Of a stretch of 64,000 nucleotides of DNA, positions 8,982-17,454 are shown one piece after another (within the stretch, counting starts at the first letter, position 1; every line of letters starts with the position of its first letter). A program made the position numbers and the translations under genes. The stretch spans positions 3,682,001 through 3,746,000 of the forward strand of contig NZ_CACVBO010000001.1 in assembly GCF_902728235.1 (NCBI RefSeq). The letters are read 5' to 3'. The DNA comes from Lentimonas sp. CC4. Lineage in GTDB: Bacteria > Verrucomicrobiota > Verrucomicrobiia > Opitutales > Coraliomargaritaceae. The notes beneath the pieces were generated by a model. The model saw nothing but the letters and a program-made list of their open reading frames with translations, was not told where the DNA came from and made no database searches.

Positions 8982-9116
8982 TCGAACCAAGCTGCGAGCA
9001 AAAGAATCCGTCACTCACCAAACAATCGCGTGCGCGCAGCGTTTTACGCGATTGTTTTCAAAGTTGGTTCCTTCACTTGCCCAAAGGGAACCCAGCTCAA
9101 TCACCCTTCGCTTCGC

Positions 9117-9285
9117 TAAGTTTCCCTGTTTCCACGTTTCCATGTTTCCAAGTTTCCGTGTTTCCCAGTTTCCATGTTTCAGCTCTCAGCTCTCAGCTCT
9201 CAAGTCTCCCCCTCCTCAGCTCTCCCACCTCAGCTCTTCCCATTCAAAATTGGACGTTCGAAGTTCAACGTTCGATGTTCCCACC
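9117..9285. repeat. GTTTCCATGTTTCC repeats, CTCAG array, and copy of the TTGGACGTTCGA element
   Basis: Bases ~9117-9180 are irregular copies of GTTTCC(A/C)(A/T)G. Bases ~9180-9238 are CAGCTCTCAGCTCTC-type repeats. Bases ~9241-9280 repeat the ATTCAAAATTGGACGTTCGA piece found at 6395-6414. Bases 9015-9116 also contain TTTTACGCGATTGTTTTC, related to the piece embedded in the neighbouring arrays. Confidence 0.8.
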
Positions 9286-9478
9286 CGCCGCTTGCCTCAC
9301 CCAATTAGCGTAAATTTAGCTTTGCAGGATTCAAACAAAAGCATTTCCTATGAACTGACGATGGGCAACAAATTTGGACAAAAAGAAACCCCGGCTCCTA
9401 TTAATCGCAAAGGACTAAGGAAGAAGTGCCCGGGGTCTACGCTGATGAACAAATACGAACGTCCCCGTTAAATCAAGC
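9286..9478. other. Leader region before the Abi-like gene
   Basis: No gene is firmly supported. ACCCCGG (9388-9394) and CCGGGGT (9430-9436) could form a hairpin 43 bases before the Abi-like start, with ATG GGC AAC at 9361 opening a 36-codon frame that ends at 9471. A leader peptide or attenuator is conceivable but unproven. Confidence 0.3.
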
Positions 9479-10162
9479 ATGGATCCAACATTTTTCAGTC
9501 AGGTAGAAACCCATCTTACCCCGGAACGCCTAGGTGCCTACCGACAGGATGACGTAGACAATGCAAGCGCACTCGCTCGCTACCTATTGAACATGGCCCT
9601 ATGCGAATCACTCTACTCCCCTCTACAATTCGCCGAGATATCCTTGCGCAACGCCATGCACACAAGCTTGACTGCACGCGCAGGCACCGACACCTGGTAT
9701 AACACCCTCAAGTTGCCACACTGGCAAAGCAATCAGGTGACTGATGCAAAAGACCATCTGAACCGAGCGGGCAAGCCACTCTCCTCCGGACGTGTCGTCG
9801 CAGAGCTCACCTTTGGGTTCTGGGTCGGCTTCTTCACCAAGCCACACATGACGTCTGGGCTCGCCTATAATATTGCCAAAACCGCCTTCACCCATGCCCC
9901 GAAGTCCGAGCGCAACGTCGATAGCCTTAGACCCAAATGGCAAAAGGTTCGCGATCTACGCAACCGCGTCTTTCACCACGAACGTGTGCTTCACTGGCAA
10001 GATCTTCAAACCCAGCATGACAAAATGCTACAACTGATCGGCTGGATGAACCCCGAACTCGAACAGCTCGCTCGCATGCTCGACCGATTTACAGTAGTTC
10101 GCCAAGAAGGCCTCACCCCTTGGCTAGAGAAACTGCATCACAACTGGCCAGCAAACCAGTAG
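9479..10162 (+). CDS. Abi-like (Abi_2/AbiD-AbiF family) HEPN protein
   Basis: A 227-residue cytoplasmic protein resembling the Abi_2 family (lactococcal AbiD/AbiF and relatives), which abort phage infection. The sequence is helical. It contains an N-terminal LCESLYSPLQFAEISLRNA block and, near residues 158-168, VRDLRNRVFHHE, which fits the RNase HEPN motif Rx4-6H (R161 and H166). HEPN proteins of this type cleave RNA when triggered by phage. No partner antitoxin lies next to it; it stands alone about 740 bases before the restriction operon. Family assignment is fairly secure; antiphage activity is inferred. Confidence 0.75.
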   Translation: MDPTFFSQVETHLTPERLGAYRQDDVDNASALARYLLNMALCESLYSPLQFAEISLRNAMHTSLTARAGTDTWYNTLKLPHWQSNQVTDAKDHLNRAGKPLSSGRVVAELTFGFWVGFFTKPHMTSGLAYNIAKTAFTHAPKSERNVDSLRPKWQKVRDLRNRVFHHERVLHWQDLQTQHDKMLQLIGWMNPELEQLARMLDRFTVVRQEGLTPWLEKLHHNWPANQ

Positions 10163-10427
10163 CGGAGCGCTTTAGAACCCGTTTAGCTCGAAGAGCGAAG
10201 GAAAAGCTCGCGAAAGGTGACTGCTCTAGCCCGTGATGAGCCCGTCGACTAGCCCTCAGGGCAAGTAAAGGAACAATTAAGAGCCTGCTGATGAAGGTGA
10301 CCTTTATTCTAACAAAAATAGCCTGTGTATTGTAATACCGCAAAAAACTCTCCTCCGAAGTTAGGAGGAGTCCCGCATCGCGGGGAGGTGGTTGTTCTAT
10401 CCAAGTCTAGCAATAGCGACTGCCCAC

Positions 10428-10570
10428 CTCAGCCCTCAAGTCCGTAGTCGCGTGAGACGAAGTCTTTTACGCGATCAAGTCTCAGCCCTCAAGTCTCAGC
10501 TCTCAAGTCTCAGCCCTCAAGTCTCAGCTCTCAAGTCACTACTCACCAGTCACTACTCACAAGTCACAAC
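10428..10570. repeat. CTCAAGTCTCAGC array, sharing an embedded piece with the array at 8382
   Basis: Copies of TCTCAGCCCTCAAG and TCTCAGCTCTCAAG with the same inserted piece as at 8419 (GTCCGTAGTCGCGTGAGACG, then AAGTCTTTTACGCGATCAAG) at about 10440-10480. It ends in CAGTCACTACTCAC copies. The stretch 10163-10427 holds no recognised gene. Confidence 0.85.
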
Positions 10571-10596
10571 TCACTAATCCCCCCTAGTAACGCTCC

Positions 10597-10621
10597 AACT
10601 AGTCCCAAAGGACTAGTTTTT
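10597..10621 (+). terminator. Rho-independent terminator
   Basis: AACTAGTCC (10597-10605) pairs with GGACTAGTT (10610-10618) around a 4-base loop, followed by TTT and TAAT. It would stop plus-strand transcription coming from the Abi-like gene and insulate the restriction operon. Confidence 0.7.
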
Positions 10622-10864
10622 AATCTATACAGAAAGACAGTTAGGTCTTAAATCTGCTAGTAGATGATTCACCTCATGCAGACTCCCGTTAGAATCACCG
10701 CAAAATCGCAGCCAGTCACGATTGCAAACATAACGACATGACCCCATTTTCAGCCCCTAGTGACAAAACGGGCTGCACTCCTCAAATTCGGCATCAACGA
10801 GGACGCCCTTTATAAGATGTATGGCGTTGAATAAGAGCATTTAACACAAGAAAACACGCCACCC
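10622..10864. other. Intergenic stretch with a possible gene remnant
   Basis: No full gene is visible. A 24-codon frame at 10760-10834 (GTG start, ending KFGINEDALYKMYGVE) reads like the C-terminal end of a protein and could be a decayed gene or a leader peptide. Nothing else is identified. Confidence 0.3.
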
Positions 10865-10898
10865 TTGACAATGTAACGTCACATACGTCACGTTACAT
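10865..10898 (+). promoter_or_regulatory. Promoter -35 box with 28-bp operator of the restriction operon
   Basis: TTGACA (10865-10870) is followed at once by ATGTAACGT-N10-ACGTTACAT (10871-10898), a perfect inverted repeat with 9-base arms that ends 3 bases before the regulator's ATG. Within it, ACGTCAC occurs twice in direct order. A protein bound here would cover the promoter and start region, fitting autorepression by the small ribbon-helix-helix-like protein encoded just downstream. No good -10 box is seen at standard spacing. Confidence 0.65.
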
Positions 10899-10901
10899 CC
10901 C

Positions 10902-11105
10902 ATGGCACAAGGAAAATCAGGCAGAATCGTCATCGATGTTGAACCCGAGTTCAAGCAGGAGCTCTACCGTGCGTTGGCGCTAAAAGACAGCACCCTCAAG
11001 GACTGGTTTATCGCGAACGCCCAGCGTCTCTGCGAAGAAACGACCCAGCCGCCGTTGGCCTTTGTAGCCGAAGAAGCGCCCGCCTACCCAGCCACCAAGA
11101 AATAG
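10902..11105 (+). CDS. Small ribbon-helix-helix-like regulator of the methyltransferase operon
   Basis: A 67-residue protein. A short strand (GRIVIDVEP), helix (EFKQELYRALAL), turn (KDST) and second helix (LKDWFIANAQRLCEE) match the MetJ/Arc ribbon-helix-helix plan seen in antitoxins and small autoregulators, followed by a loose tail (AEEAPAYPATKK). Proteins of this form often sit directly before m5C methyltransferases. The gene lies 3 bases after a perfect inverted repeat and 11 bases before the methyltransferase ATG, so it is probably the first gene and autorepressor of the operon. The start is the ATG at 10902; the DNA-binding role is inferred. Confidence 0.7.
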   Translation: MAQGKSGRIVIDVEPEFKQELYRALALKDSTLKDWFIANAQRLCEETTQPPLAFVAEEAPAYPATKK

Positions 11106-11116
11106 ACATACCCTCC

Positions 11117-12751
11117 ATGACGAATACCCAGCCCTCTCAACACGTGAAACACCTCAAAGTGAACGGCGTTGCCAAATTCGCATCCCCCAAAGCAGGTGCC
11201 TTGGTCATCCATCAAGACGACGCACTACGGCTCCTGCTGACACTCGAATCCGCAACGGATCACAGCGAAACAATCCAACAAGCACTCCCCACCATTATTG
11301 AGGATTGGCTGCACCATCCTAAAGAATGCCCGGAGCAGCTGAACGCATCATACGCCACGAAATGGCTGGATACCTTGCGCTATCATTGCATTGAGGCTTC
11401 GCGCAACCCAGGCTCTGCTCCCAAGAAAGCGACCAAGCATCCGAAGCCCGTCTATATTGACTTCTCGCCAGTCGTTAACGCCACTGAACCAAAGACAAAA
11501 GGCGCTCTAAAAATTCAGCACAAAACCGCGCTGAAGCTTTTACTTACCATAGAATCGACCACTGTTTTTGACGCACACATCCGCGAAGAATTACCTGCGA
11601 TCATCTCTCACTGGCTACAAAACACTACTGAGCCACCGATCCTATTAGATGACACCTATGGTCAAAAGTGGATGGATATTCTGCGTTTCCATTGCCAACT
11701 GCAACGACTCAAAAAAGCGACAGCGATCATCCAAATGTCGAAGGCACCTAAATCGGTTAAAATCGATTATTCAGATATCCCCTTCCCTCCTCAAACAAAT
11801 CCAAAGTTCACTTTCATTGATCTCTTTGCCGGCATAGGCGGCTTCCGAATTGCCCTAGAAGAACTGGGCGGAAAATGCGTCTTTTCTTCCGAGTGGGAGC
11901 CCAAAGCCAAGGAAACCTATTATCAAAACTATGGTGAAGTGCCATTTGGTGACATAACTCAGTTTACTAAGACGCAAGAAGCAGGTAATCTAACACCAGA
12001 ACATATCCCCAACCATGACACACTCTGCGGGGGCTTTCCCTGCCAGCCGTTTTCGCAAGCAGGGAAACAGTTGGGATTCGAAGATGCCCGCGGCACACTC
12101 TTCTTTGACATACTAACGATAGCAAAGACTCAACGCCCTAAAGTCCTATTTCTAGAAAACGTCAAACGTCTCAAAGGCCACGACAAAGGGAAAACATTCA
12201 CAGTCATTTGCAATGCACTGCGAGAAATTGGCTATACTGTTTATGAAAAAGTAGTGCGTGCCTATGACCAAGGCGTCCCACAGAATCGCGAACGAATTTT
12301 CATCGTCGCGTTTTCAACCCCAATCGAATTCGAGTTTCCTAAAGACAATCGCCACAGCGTTTACAAGAAGCTGGGAGATATATTCGAAAAGAAACCAGAC
12401 GAGAAATATACGATTTCAGACAGGATGTGGGATGGTCACCAACGCCGAAAAGAAGGACACAAAAATAAAGGCAATGGATTTGGCTATTCCTTATTCAATG
12501 CCAAAGATGAATACGCAAATACAATATCGGCTCGCTACTGGAAGGACGGTAGTGAAATTCTTATCGAACAGAAAAACAAGAACCCAAGAGTCCTGACACC
12601 CCGCGAATGCGCACGACTCCAAGGCTACCCTGAGGATTTCCAGCCGCACCAATCAAAGAGGCATGCATATCAGCAATTCGGGAATTCTGTCGCAGTTCCA
12701 GTCATTGAAGCCATTGGCGCTCAAATCATAAAAGGCTTGGCAAGTAAATAG
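11117..12751 (+). CDS. DNA (cytosine-5) methyltransferase with duplicated N-terminal domain
   Basis: A 544-residue m5C methyltransferase. The catalytic part begins near residue 230: motif I DLFAGIGGFR (F237 onward), motif IV GGFPCQPFS with catalytic C309, motif VI ENV (347-349), motif VIII QNRER, and motif X QFGNSVAVPV at the end. The target-recognition segment is ~400-480. Ahead of it lie two tandem copies of a 69-residue domain (25-93 and 127-195) that align without gaps with 31 identical positions by hand count (shared LLLT-ES, EL/ALP-II, WL, KW-D-LR-HC). I do not recognise this domain. The protein should protect host DNA from the adjacent motor/nuclease pair. Confidence 0.93.
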   Translation: MTNTQPSQHVKHLKVNGVAKFASPKAGALVIHQDDALRLLLTLESATDHSETIQQALPTIIEDWLHHPKECPEQLNASYATKWLDTLRYHCIEASRNPGSAPKKATKHPKPVYIDFSPVVNATEPKTKGALKIQHKTALKLLLTIESTTVFDAHIREELPAIISHWLQNTTEPPILLDDTYGQKWMDILRFHCQLQRLKKATAIIQMSKAPKSVKIDYSDIPFPPQTNPKFTFIDLFAGIGGFRIALEELGGKCVFSSEWEPKAKETYYQNYGEVPFGDITQFTKTQEAGNLTPEHIPNHDTLCGGFPCQPFSQAGKQLGFEDARGTLFFDILTIAKTQRPKVLFLENVKRLKGHDKGKTFTVICNALREIGYTVYEKVVRAYDQGVPQNRERIFIVAFSTPIEFEFPKDNRHSVYKKLGDIFEKKPDEKYTISDRMWDGHQRRKEGHKNKGNGFGYSLFNAKDEYANTISARYWKDGSEILIEQKNKNPRVLTPRECARLQGYPEDFQPHQSKRHAYQQFGNSVAVPVIEAIGAQIIKGLASK

Positions 12752-12780
12752 CGCGCACTATAGCTAACAACTAAAAGCTA

Positions 12781-14652
12781 ATGAACAAAACAGAACTTCC
12801 CCTACCTCAGGTTATAATTAATCAGATAAAAGATAAGGCACGTTCAATAGACGACTTAATTGCAAACAATGGGAACCTGCCAAAACGAATCAAAGAGCAA
12901 TTCGGAAAAGCATGGGGCAAACACTATGAAGTTAAAGAAGAACTAATTTTACTATCAAGTTCGAAGCCTGACAGTGAAAAGACGAAAAAGCCCACCCCTA
13001 TAGATGACGCGTTATTATTAGGATGCGCAATATCAGTCCCACTTTATGATTTATATGATCTCTATATGAACGAGGTTGATTGGTTGATAGAGCGAGGAGT
13101 AATGACCGCAAAAGAAAAGGAGCTATTAGGTGAGGAGGAGATTAAAGATAAAGATAGATTTGCTGAAAAAATAACCGCACTACAAGACTTGCGTATAAAA
13201 ATCAGCGACGAACTAGAAAAACCGAACCACCTTTCGAGTGATTCATCCAAAAGACTGCGCTCATTTCTAACTGAGAAAAAACCTAATCGAATTGATCTAT
13301 ATGGGAAATATAAAGGCTTAAGTCGAACAGATGCATTTCAGCCAGCTGCTGCTGTTGCACTTGGATTAAGAATTGATCACCACGGAATAATTAATGACAT
13401 AATTAAGACACTTCAACAGAATCGGAAAGTCACCGAAAGCATCATAGAATTCTATTCTGGAAAAAAACGCATTTGTTCTTTCAAGCTCTCAGAAGCTGAA
13501 GACGTAATAAGCTCAAATACCAAACTTCTATTCAGTAGATTCGCACTCTCGACTCTAACGAAGCCATTCACCATCCTCACCGGTGCCTCCGGCACAGGAA
13601 AAACCAAGCTCGCGACAGCATTAGCCACATATCTAAGCAACTCAGACGGATCGAATTCCGCGACCATCGCAGTTGGTGCCGACTGGACCGATAACCGCAG
13701 TGTGCTGGGATTTGTGAATCATTTGCGACCGCTCGAAGGCAAACCAAGCTATCAATCCACTCCAATCCTCGACTTAATCCTACGGTCCAAAGAACATCCA
13801 GAGTCCCCTCATTTCCTGATTCTAGACGAGATGAATCTCTCACACGTCGAGCGCTATTTCTCAGATTTCCTCTCTACGATGGAACAAACGGACGGCTCTC
13901 TGGAATTACACAAAGAAGGCGAAGATAAGTTACTACGATTCGAAGGCGATGAGCTCAGGGTGCCGCATCGCATCGAGTATCCCCATAACCTCTTCGTAAT
14001 CGGCACCGTCAATATTGACGAGACCACCTACATGTTCAGCCCGAAGGTTCTGGATCGTGCCAACGTGATTGAATTTACCGTCTCCGAACCCGAAATTGAA
14101 AAATTCCTAAGAGAACCTAAGCAATATCAAGAAGTTGAACCCGCCGAACCAGGCGTGGCCGAAGGCTTCCTGCAAATCGCGAGACAAGCCCAAAAAGGAG
14201 AGATCGAAGCCCTCAAAGGAGACTACTCTGATAAAATTGCAGATCATCTGCTCAACCTTTTCAAGATCCTCAAAGATGGTCGCTTCGAGTTCGCCTACCG
14301 CACAGCCAAGGAAGTGAATACTTACCTGCGTGTATGCCGCCACTTGGCAGATGATTCGGACGCATGGGACGCAGGCACATGGAAACAAGACCTAGATAAT
14401 CAGATTCTGCAAAAGCTCTTGCCGAAGCTCCATGGCAGCATGGGCCGCATCGGCGGACTACTCGCAGCACTGGCAGCCTATTGCCACAAGGGTGCGATTG
14501 AAGCTGAGACAGCTCAAGCGCAGACCAAGATCCAGTTGGACGCAGCACTTCAGTTTAACCATACCGACGCAGCCTTCCCGAAATCACTGCAGAAACTCCA
14601 AGCAATGATTCAAACACTGCGCGACGAGCAATTCGTCAGTTTCATTCAATAG
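12781..14652 (+). CDS. McrB-like AAA+ restriction motor subunit
   Basis: A 623-residue protein of the McrB/LlaJI-type AAA+ family. The C-terminal half has Walker A GASGTGKT (268-275), Walker B FLILDEMN (345-352) and a sensor segment GTVNIDETTYMFSPKVLDRAN (about 408-428), matching the McrB-family 'TxNxxD...DRA' pattern. McrB proteins use GTP or ATP to drive a hexameric ring that translocates DNA and activates a nuclease partner. The N-terminal ~230 residues are charged and not recognisable; they likely read DNA. The first ~700 bases are AT-rich compared with neighbours, a sign of separate origin. The gene starts 29 bases after the methyltransferase stop and 9 bases before the nuclease gene. 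Confidence 0.88.
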   Translation: MNKTELPLPQVIINQIKDKARSIDDLIANNGNLPKRIKEQFGKAWGKHYEVKEELILLSSSKPDSEKTKKPTPIDDALLLGCAISVPLYDLYDLYMNEVDWLIERGVMTAKEKELLGEEEIKDKDRFAEKITALQDLRIKISDELEKPNHLSSDSSKRLRSFLTEKKPNRIDLYGKYKGLSRTDAFQPAAAVALGLRIDHHGIINDIIKTLQQNRKVTESIIEFYSGKKRICSFKLSEAEDVISSNTKLLFSRFALSTLTKPFTILTGASGTGKTKLATALATYLSNSDGSNSATIAVGADWTDNRSVLGFVNHLRPLEGKPSYQSTPILDLILRSKEHPESPHFLILDEMNLSHVERYFSDFLSTMEQTDGSLELHKEGEDKLLRFEGDELRVPHRIEYPHNLFVIGTVNIDETTYMFSPKVLDRANVIEFTVSEPEIEKFLREPKQYQEVEPAEPGVAEGFLQIARQAQKGEIEALKGDYSDKIADHLLNLFKILKDGRFEFAYRTAKEVNTYLRVCRHLADDSDAWDAGTWKQDLDNQILQKLLPKLHGSMGRIGGLLAALAAYCHKGAIEAETAQAQTKIQLDAALQFNHTDAAFPKSLQKLQAMIQTLRDEQFVSFIQ

Positions 14653-14661
14653 CGTAGCGTT

Positions 14662-17049
14662 ATGGAGCATGGCTACGAACGTCTCAGCATCCCCTTGACG
14701 AAAATTGACGGGACACCTCTCGGTTGGTGGGTGATTGAAGCCAGTAGTCCCAATGTGTCTCTGGATCACACTGAGTGCACTTACATGCCGACAGAGCTTC
14801 CATCCACATGGAAAGCCAAGCGTTGGGCAAATGAAACAGAACCACCGATCCGTGTGGTTCATCGCGCTGATCAAGTTTGTATACAGCTCAAGGAGACATG
14901 GGGCTACGAATGGTGCATCGAATGCGATGCATTGCCGACCGATACCGTAATTCAGAGTTCGCTGGAATCACAGAATTGGAAGGTCCGTCAAAACCGAAGC
15001 GGTGAGTTCAAAGTCGTGAACCATCTGGGCATGGCAGCGTTCGCCATCACCAGTCATGAATTTCGCCCGCTCACGCTGAGCTTTGAAATCATTTCCCGTA
15101 AATTTGATTTCGAAACCGAGTATCGGCAGATGACCGAGGAGATTGCCGAGTTCTGTCAGCAACTCCTGTTGAGCTGGGAAGCGCCCACCAGCCTAAGCTT
15201 CAGTGCGGATTCAACCAACGAGTCCAAACTCTTACTCGAGCAATTTCTATTTCTGCGACACTTCATGAACGAAGAGCGGTTGAGTCGCTTACTCGAAGCG
15301 ATCGACCGCAACCCGCACTCAAAACTAATCAAGGAAAGCAACTGGGTGCCAACTGGCACCGCTCGTTCAAATGACTACCTTTCAGATCCAGTGCGTATGC
15401 TACGTGGCTGGCAGGGAGCATCAGACAATCGCAGACCCGCAGAAGTCTGTGATGTCCGCAAAAAGGACACCTATGACACCGCCCCGAATCAATTCATCAA
15501 ATTTGCACTGACCACCTTTCGCCAACTGTGCGCGGATGTTAGCGCAGTGAAGTGGAAGGAGCCATGCAAAGTCTCCTCAGTTGGAATCGAAGCCCATGAG
15601 ATGATGGACGCATTGGACGCCCTACTCGCTCGGCGATTCTTCAATGAAGTCAGCAGAATGCAGCGCTTGCCACTCGATAATCAGACATTACAAAAACGCG
15701 AAGGTTACCGCGAGGTGCTACAGGCATGGTTGCTCACACAGGCAGCAGCGACTTTGAATTGGGAGGGCGAGCAGGAATGCTACAGCGGCAGCACACGTGA
15801 TGTCGCCACCCTCTACGAATATTGGATCTTCATCAAACTGCATGAATTGCTCAAATCGATTGATGGGATGTCAGAAGCCGAAAGCGAAGTTGAATTGGAT
15901 GACTTCATTTCTGAAAACAACGGTCAGCTGACCATTAACCTGAAGAGCGGCAAGCAATCACGCAGTCGCTTCGAATGGAACGACCCACACACAGCACTCA
16001 AAGTGGATCTACACTACGAGCGCACCTTCAGCTACAACGAAGGTGCGACACAGAGCGGCTCCTACTCACGGCGCTTTCGTCCTGACTACACATTAAGTAT
16101 CTTCCCAGCGAACTACACCTCTGAAAAAGCAGCTGAGGAAGATGGTAAAGTCGCACACCTGCATTTTGACGCCAAGTATCGGGCGGAGGATATCACCAAG
16201 GTCTTTGGCCAAACAGAGATCAGTGAGAAGGAAATCAGCGAAGAAAAACGGGATAGTAAAGCAGAGCGCACCTACAAGCGCGGCGACCTACTGAAGATGC
16301 ACACCTACAACGATGCCCTGCGGCATACGATCGGCTCCTACGTGCTCTACCCAGGCACCAACGACAAGGAGGCCGAGCAGCTAAGTAAGTTTCATGAGAT
16401 TGCCCCAGGTGTCGGCGCTATGGTCATGAAGCCCGGAAACGATGCCTGCATTGAAACACTCAAAGACTTCATACTCGACGTCTTTGAACATCAGTCAGAC
16501 AGCTTTAGCCAGTATCGCTATCTGTCAGATACGAGTTACCAGACATACCAAGATAAACCGGAAAGAGTCGAAGAAGATGGCAACGCATACAACATCGCCC
16601 GAAAGGAAGCGCCCTGTGTGTTCCTCTACATGCATAAGAATCGAATCGGCACGTTTAAAGAGCACGGATTCGCTTACTGCCGAGTCGACTCCGCTAATAC
16701 CTCAAAAACATTGAATCTAAACCTCAGCATGGAGGTCGGCTCAGAATTCATCCCTTACGGAGGAAGCTTATCAGGAAAAAAGCAGACATTAGGTTGGCGT
16801 GCTAAAGTCAGAACCGTTCGATTCATGGAAAATAGCCAATTACACGAATATATTCGAACGAAGCACCCTACCTCTGGAATAACACCAGGAAAGTCTGCTC
16901 ATTACTTAGTATTTGAATTCGATGAATCCACTGCATTCAAAAAAATTGATCTAACGAAACTTCACAGAGCACAAGATGCTGCGACTCCTTATATGGCGAT
17001 CACCTGCAGTTGGCAGGATGTCTTAACCAGCGCTGAGCCAATCGACTAA
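14662..17049 (+). CDS. DUF2357 / PD-(D/E)XK nuclease, McrC-like partner
   Basis: A 795-residue protein with the plan of DUF2357-type McrC partners: an N-terminal beta-rich region (~1-250), a helical middle containing YDTAPNQFIKFALTTFRQL and LYEYWIFIKLHELL, and a nuclease core. The core shows RPDYTLSIFP (R473-P474-D475) and HFDAKYR (D503-A504-K505), a complete PD...DxK metal site. A C-terminal ~170-residue extension includes an ASCH/EVE-like beta region (VFLYMHKNRIGTFKEHG) whose fold I cannot assign. It starts 9 bases after the McrB-like gene. As in McrBC, LlaJI and BsuMI, it should cut DNA when driven by the AAA+ ring. Confidence 0.83.
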   Translation: MEHGYERLSIPLTKIDGTPLGWWVIEASSPNVSLDHTECTYMPTELPSTWKAKRWANETEPPIRVVHRADQVCIQLKETWGYEWCIECDALPTDTVIQSSLESQNWKVRQNRSGEFKVVNHLGMAAFAITSHEFRPLTLSFEIISRKFDFETEYRQMTEEIAEFCQQLLLSWEAPTSLSFSADSTNESKLLLEQFLFLRHFMNEERLSRLLEAIDRNPHSKLIKESNWVPTGTARSNDYLSDPVRMLRGWQGASDNRRPAEVCDVRKKDTYDTAPNQFIKFALTTFRQLCADVSAVKWKEPCKVSSVGIEAHEMMDALDALLARRFFNEVSRMQRLPLDNQTLQKREGYREVLQAWLLTQAAATLNWEGEQECYSGSTRDVATLYEYWIFIKLHELLKSIDGMSEAESEVELDDFISENNGQLTINLKSGKQSRSRFEWNDPHTALKVDLHYERTFSYNEGATQSGSYSRRFRPDYTLSIFPANYTSEKAAEEDGKVAHLHFDAKYRAEDITKVFGQTEISEKEISEEKRDSKAERTYKRGDLLKMHTYNDALRHTIGSYVLYPGTNDKEAEQLSKFHEIAPGVGAMVMKPGNDACIETLKDFILDVFEHQSDSFSQYRYLSDTSYQTYQDKPERVEEDGNAYNIARKEAPCVFLYMHKNRIGTFKEHGFAYCRVDSANTSKTLNLNLSMEVGSEFIPYGGSLSGKKQTLGWRAKVRTVRFMENSQLHEYIRTKHPTSGITPGKSAHYLVFEFDESTAFKKIDLTKLHRAQDAATPYMAITCSWQDVLTSAEPID

Positions 17050-17072
17050 ACCTCAAGCAACTGAGACGATGC

Positions 17073-17261
17073 TCAGCCCTTGCGATTCAGATAATCCAAA
17101 GCTTTTCCAATACGCTGCAGCTCTTCCTCAGACAGCGTCGACTTACCGCGTTTGACATCATTCAGACGCTTGTCCTTCAGGCCGGATTGTTTCTCCAGCC
17201 AGCGACAATTCAGTGCCTCCAATCTCGGGGCGAGCCAGTTCCAAGTTACCTTTTGCATCAC
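17073..17261 (-). CDS. Small HTH (XRE-like) DNA-binding protein
   Basis: A 62-residue protein whose body reads as a helix-turn-helix: LAPRLEALNCRWLEKQSGLKD, then RLNDVKRGKSTLSEEELQRI and GKALDYLNR, in the order helix, recognition helix, and the 'LS.EEL.RI..AL' tail common to XRE/lambda-repressor proteins. Its first 63 codons overlap the 3' part of the next upstream gene (17158-17454) by 104 bases in another frame. Either the two overlap truly, or a frameshift (programmed or a mutation) joins them. It is convergent to the nuclease gene and may control the restriction operon or itself through the palindrome at 17455-17492. Confidence 0.6.
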   Translation of the reverse strand: MMQKVTWNWLAPRLEALNCRWLEKQSGLKDKRLNDVKRGKSTLSEEELQRIGKALDYLNRKG

Positions 17262-17454
17262 AATAAGCGATCACCCTGAACATATTAGTTCGGATTCGTT
17301 CTCGCGGTCTGAACGGACCCTTCCAAAGCGTCGGTGTGATGTCAACTCTGTCGCTGCCCTCGTCCCCTGCCACAACGACATAATAGGAACGGTCACCTTC
17401 GTTCCACTCGTCAAGAATTTGAATCACCGTGCCTGGAGGATACTTGTCTTTCAT
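17158..17454 (-). CDS. Hypothetical 98-aa protein overlapping the HTH gene
   Basis: From the ATG at 17454 the product is 98 residues: a beta-rich first 65 residues (PPGTVIQILDEWNEGDRSYYVVVAG, then ITPTLWKGPFRPRERIR and MFRVIAYC) that look like a small barrel or SH3-like fold, then a less ordered tail read in the region shared with the HTH gene. The longer frame back to 17556 runs across the palindromic operator, so the later start is preferred. No family is recognised. The tail after residue ~65 may not be real if a frameshift fuses it to the HTH domain. Confidence 0.5.
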   Translation of the reverse strand: MKDKYPPGTVIQILDEWNEGDRSYYVVVAGDEGSDRVDITPTLWKGPFRPRERIRTNMFRVIAYCDAKGNLELARPEIGGTELSLAGETIRPEGQASE

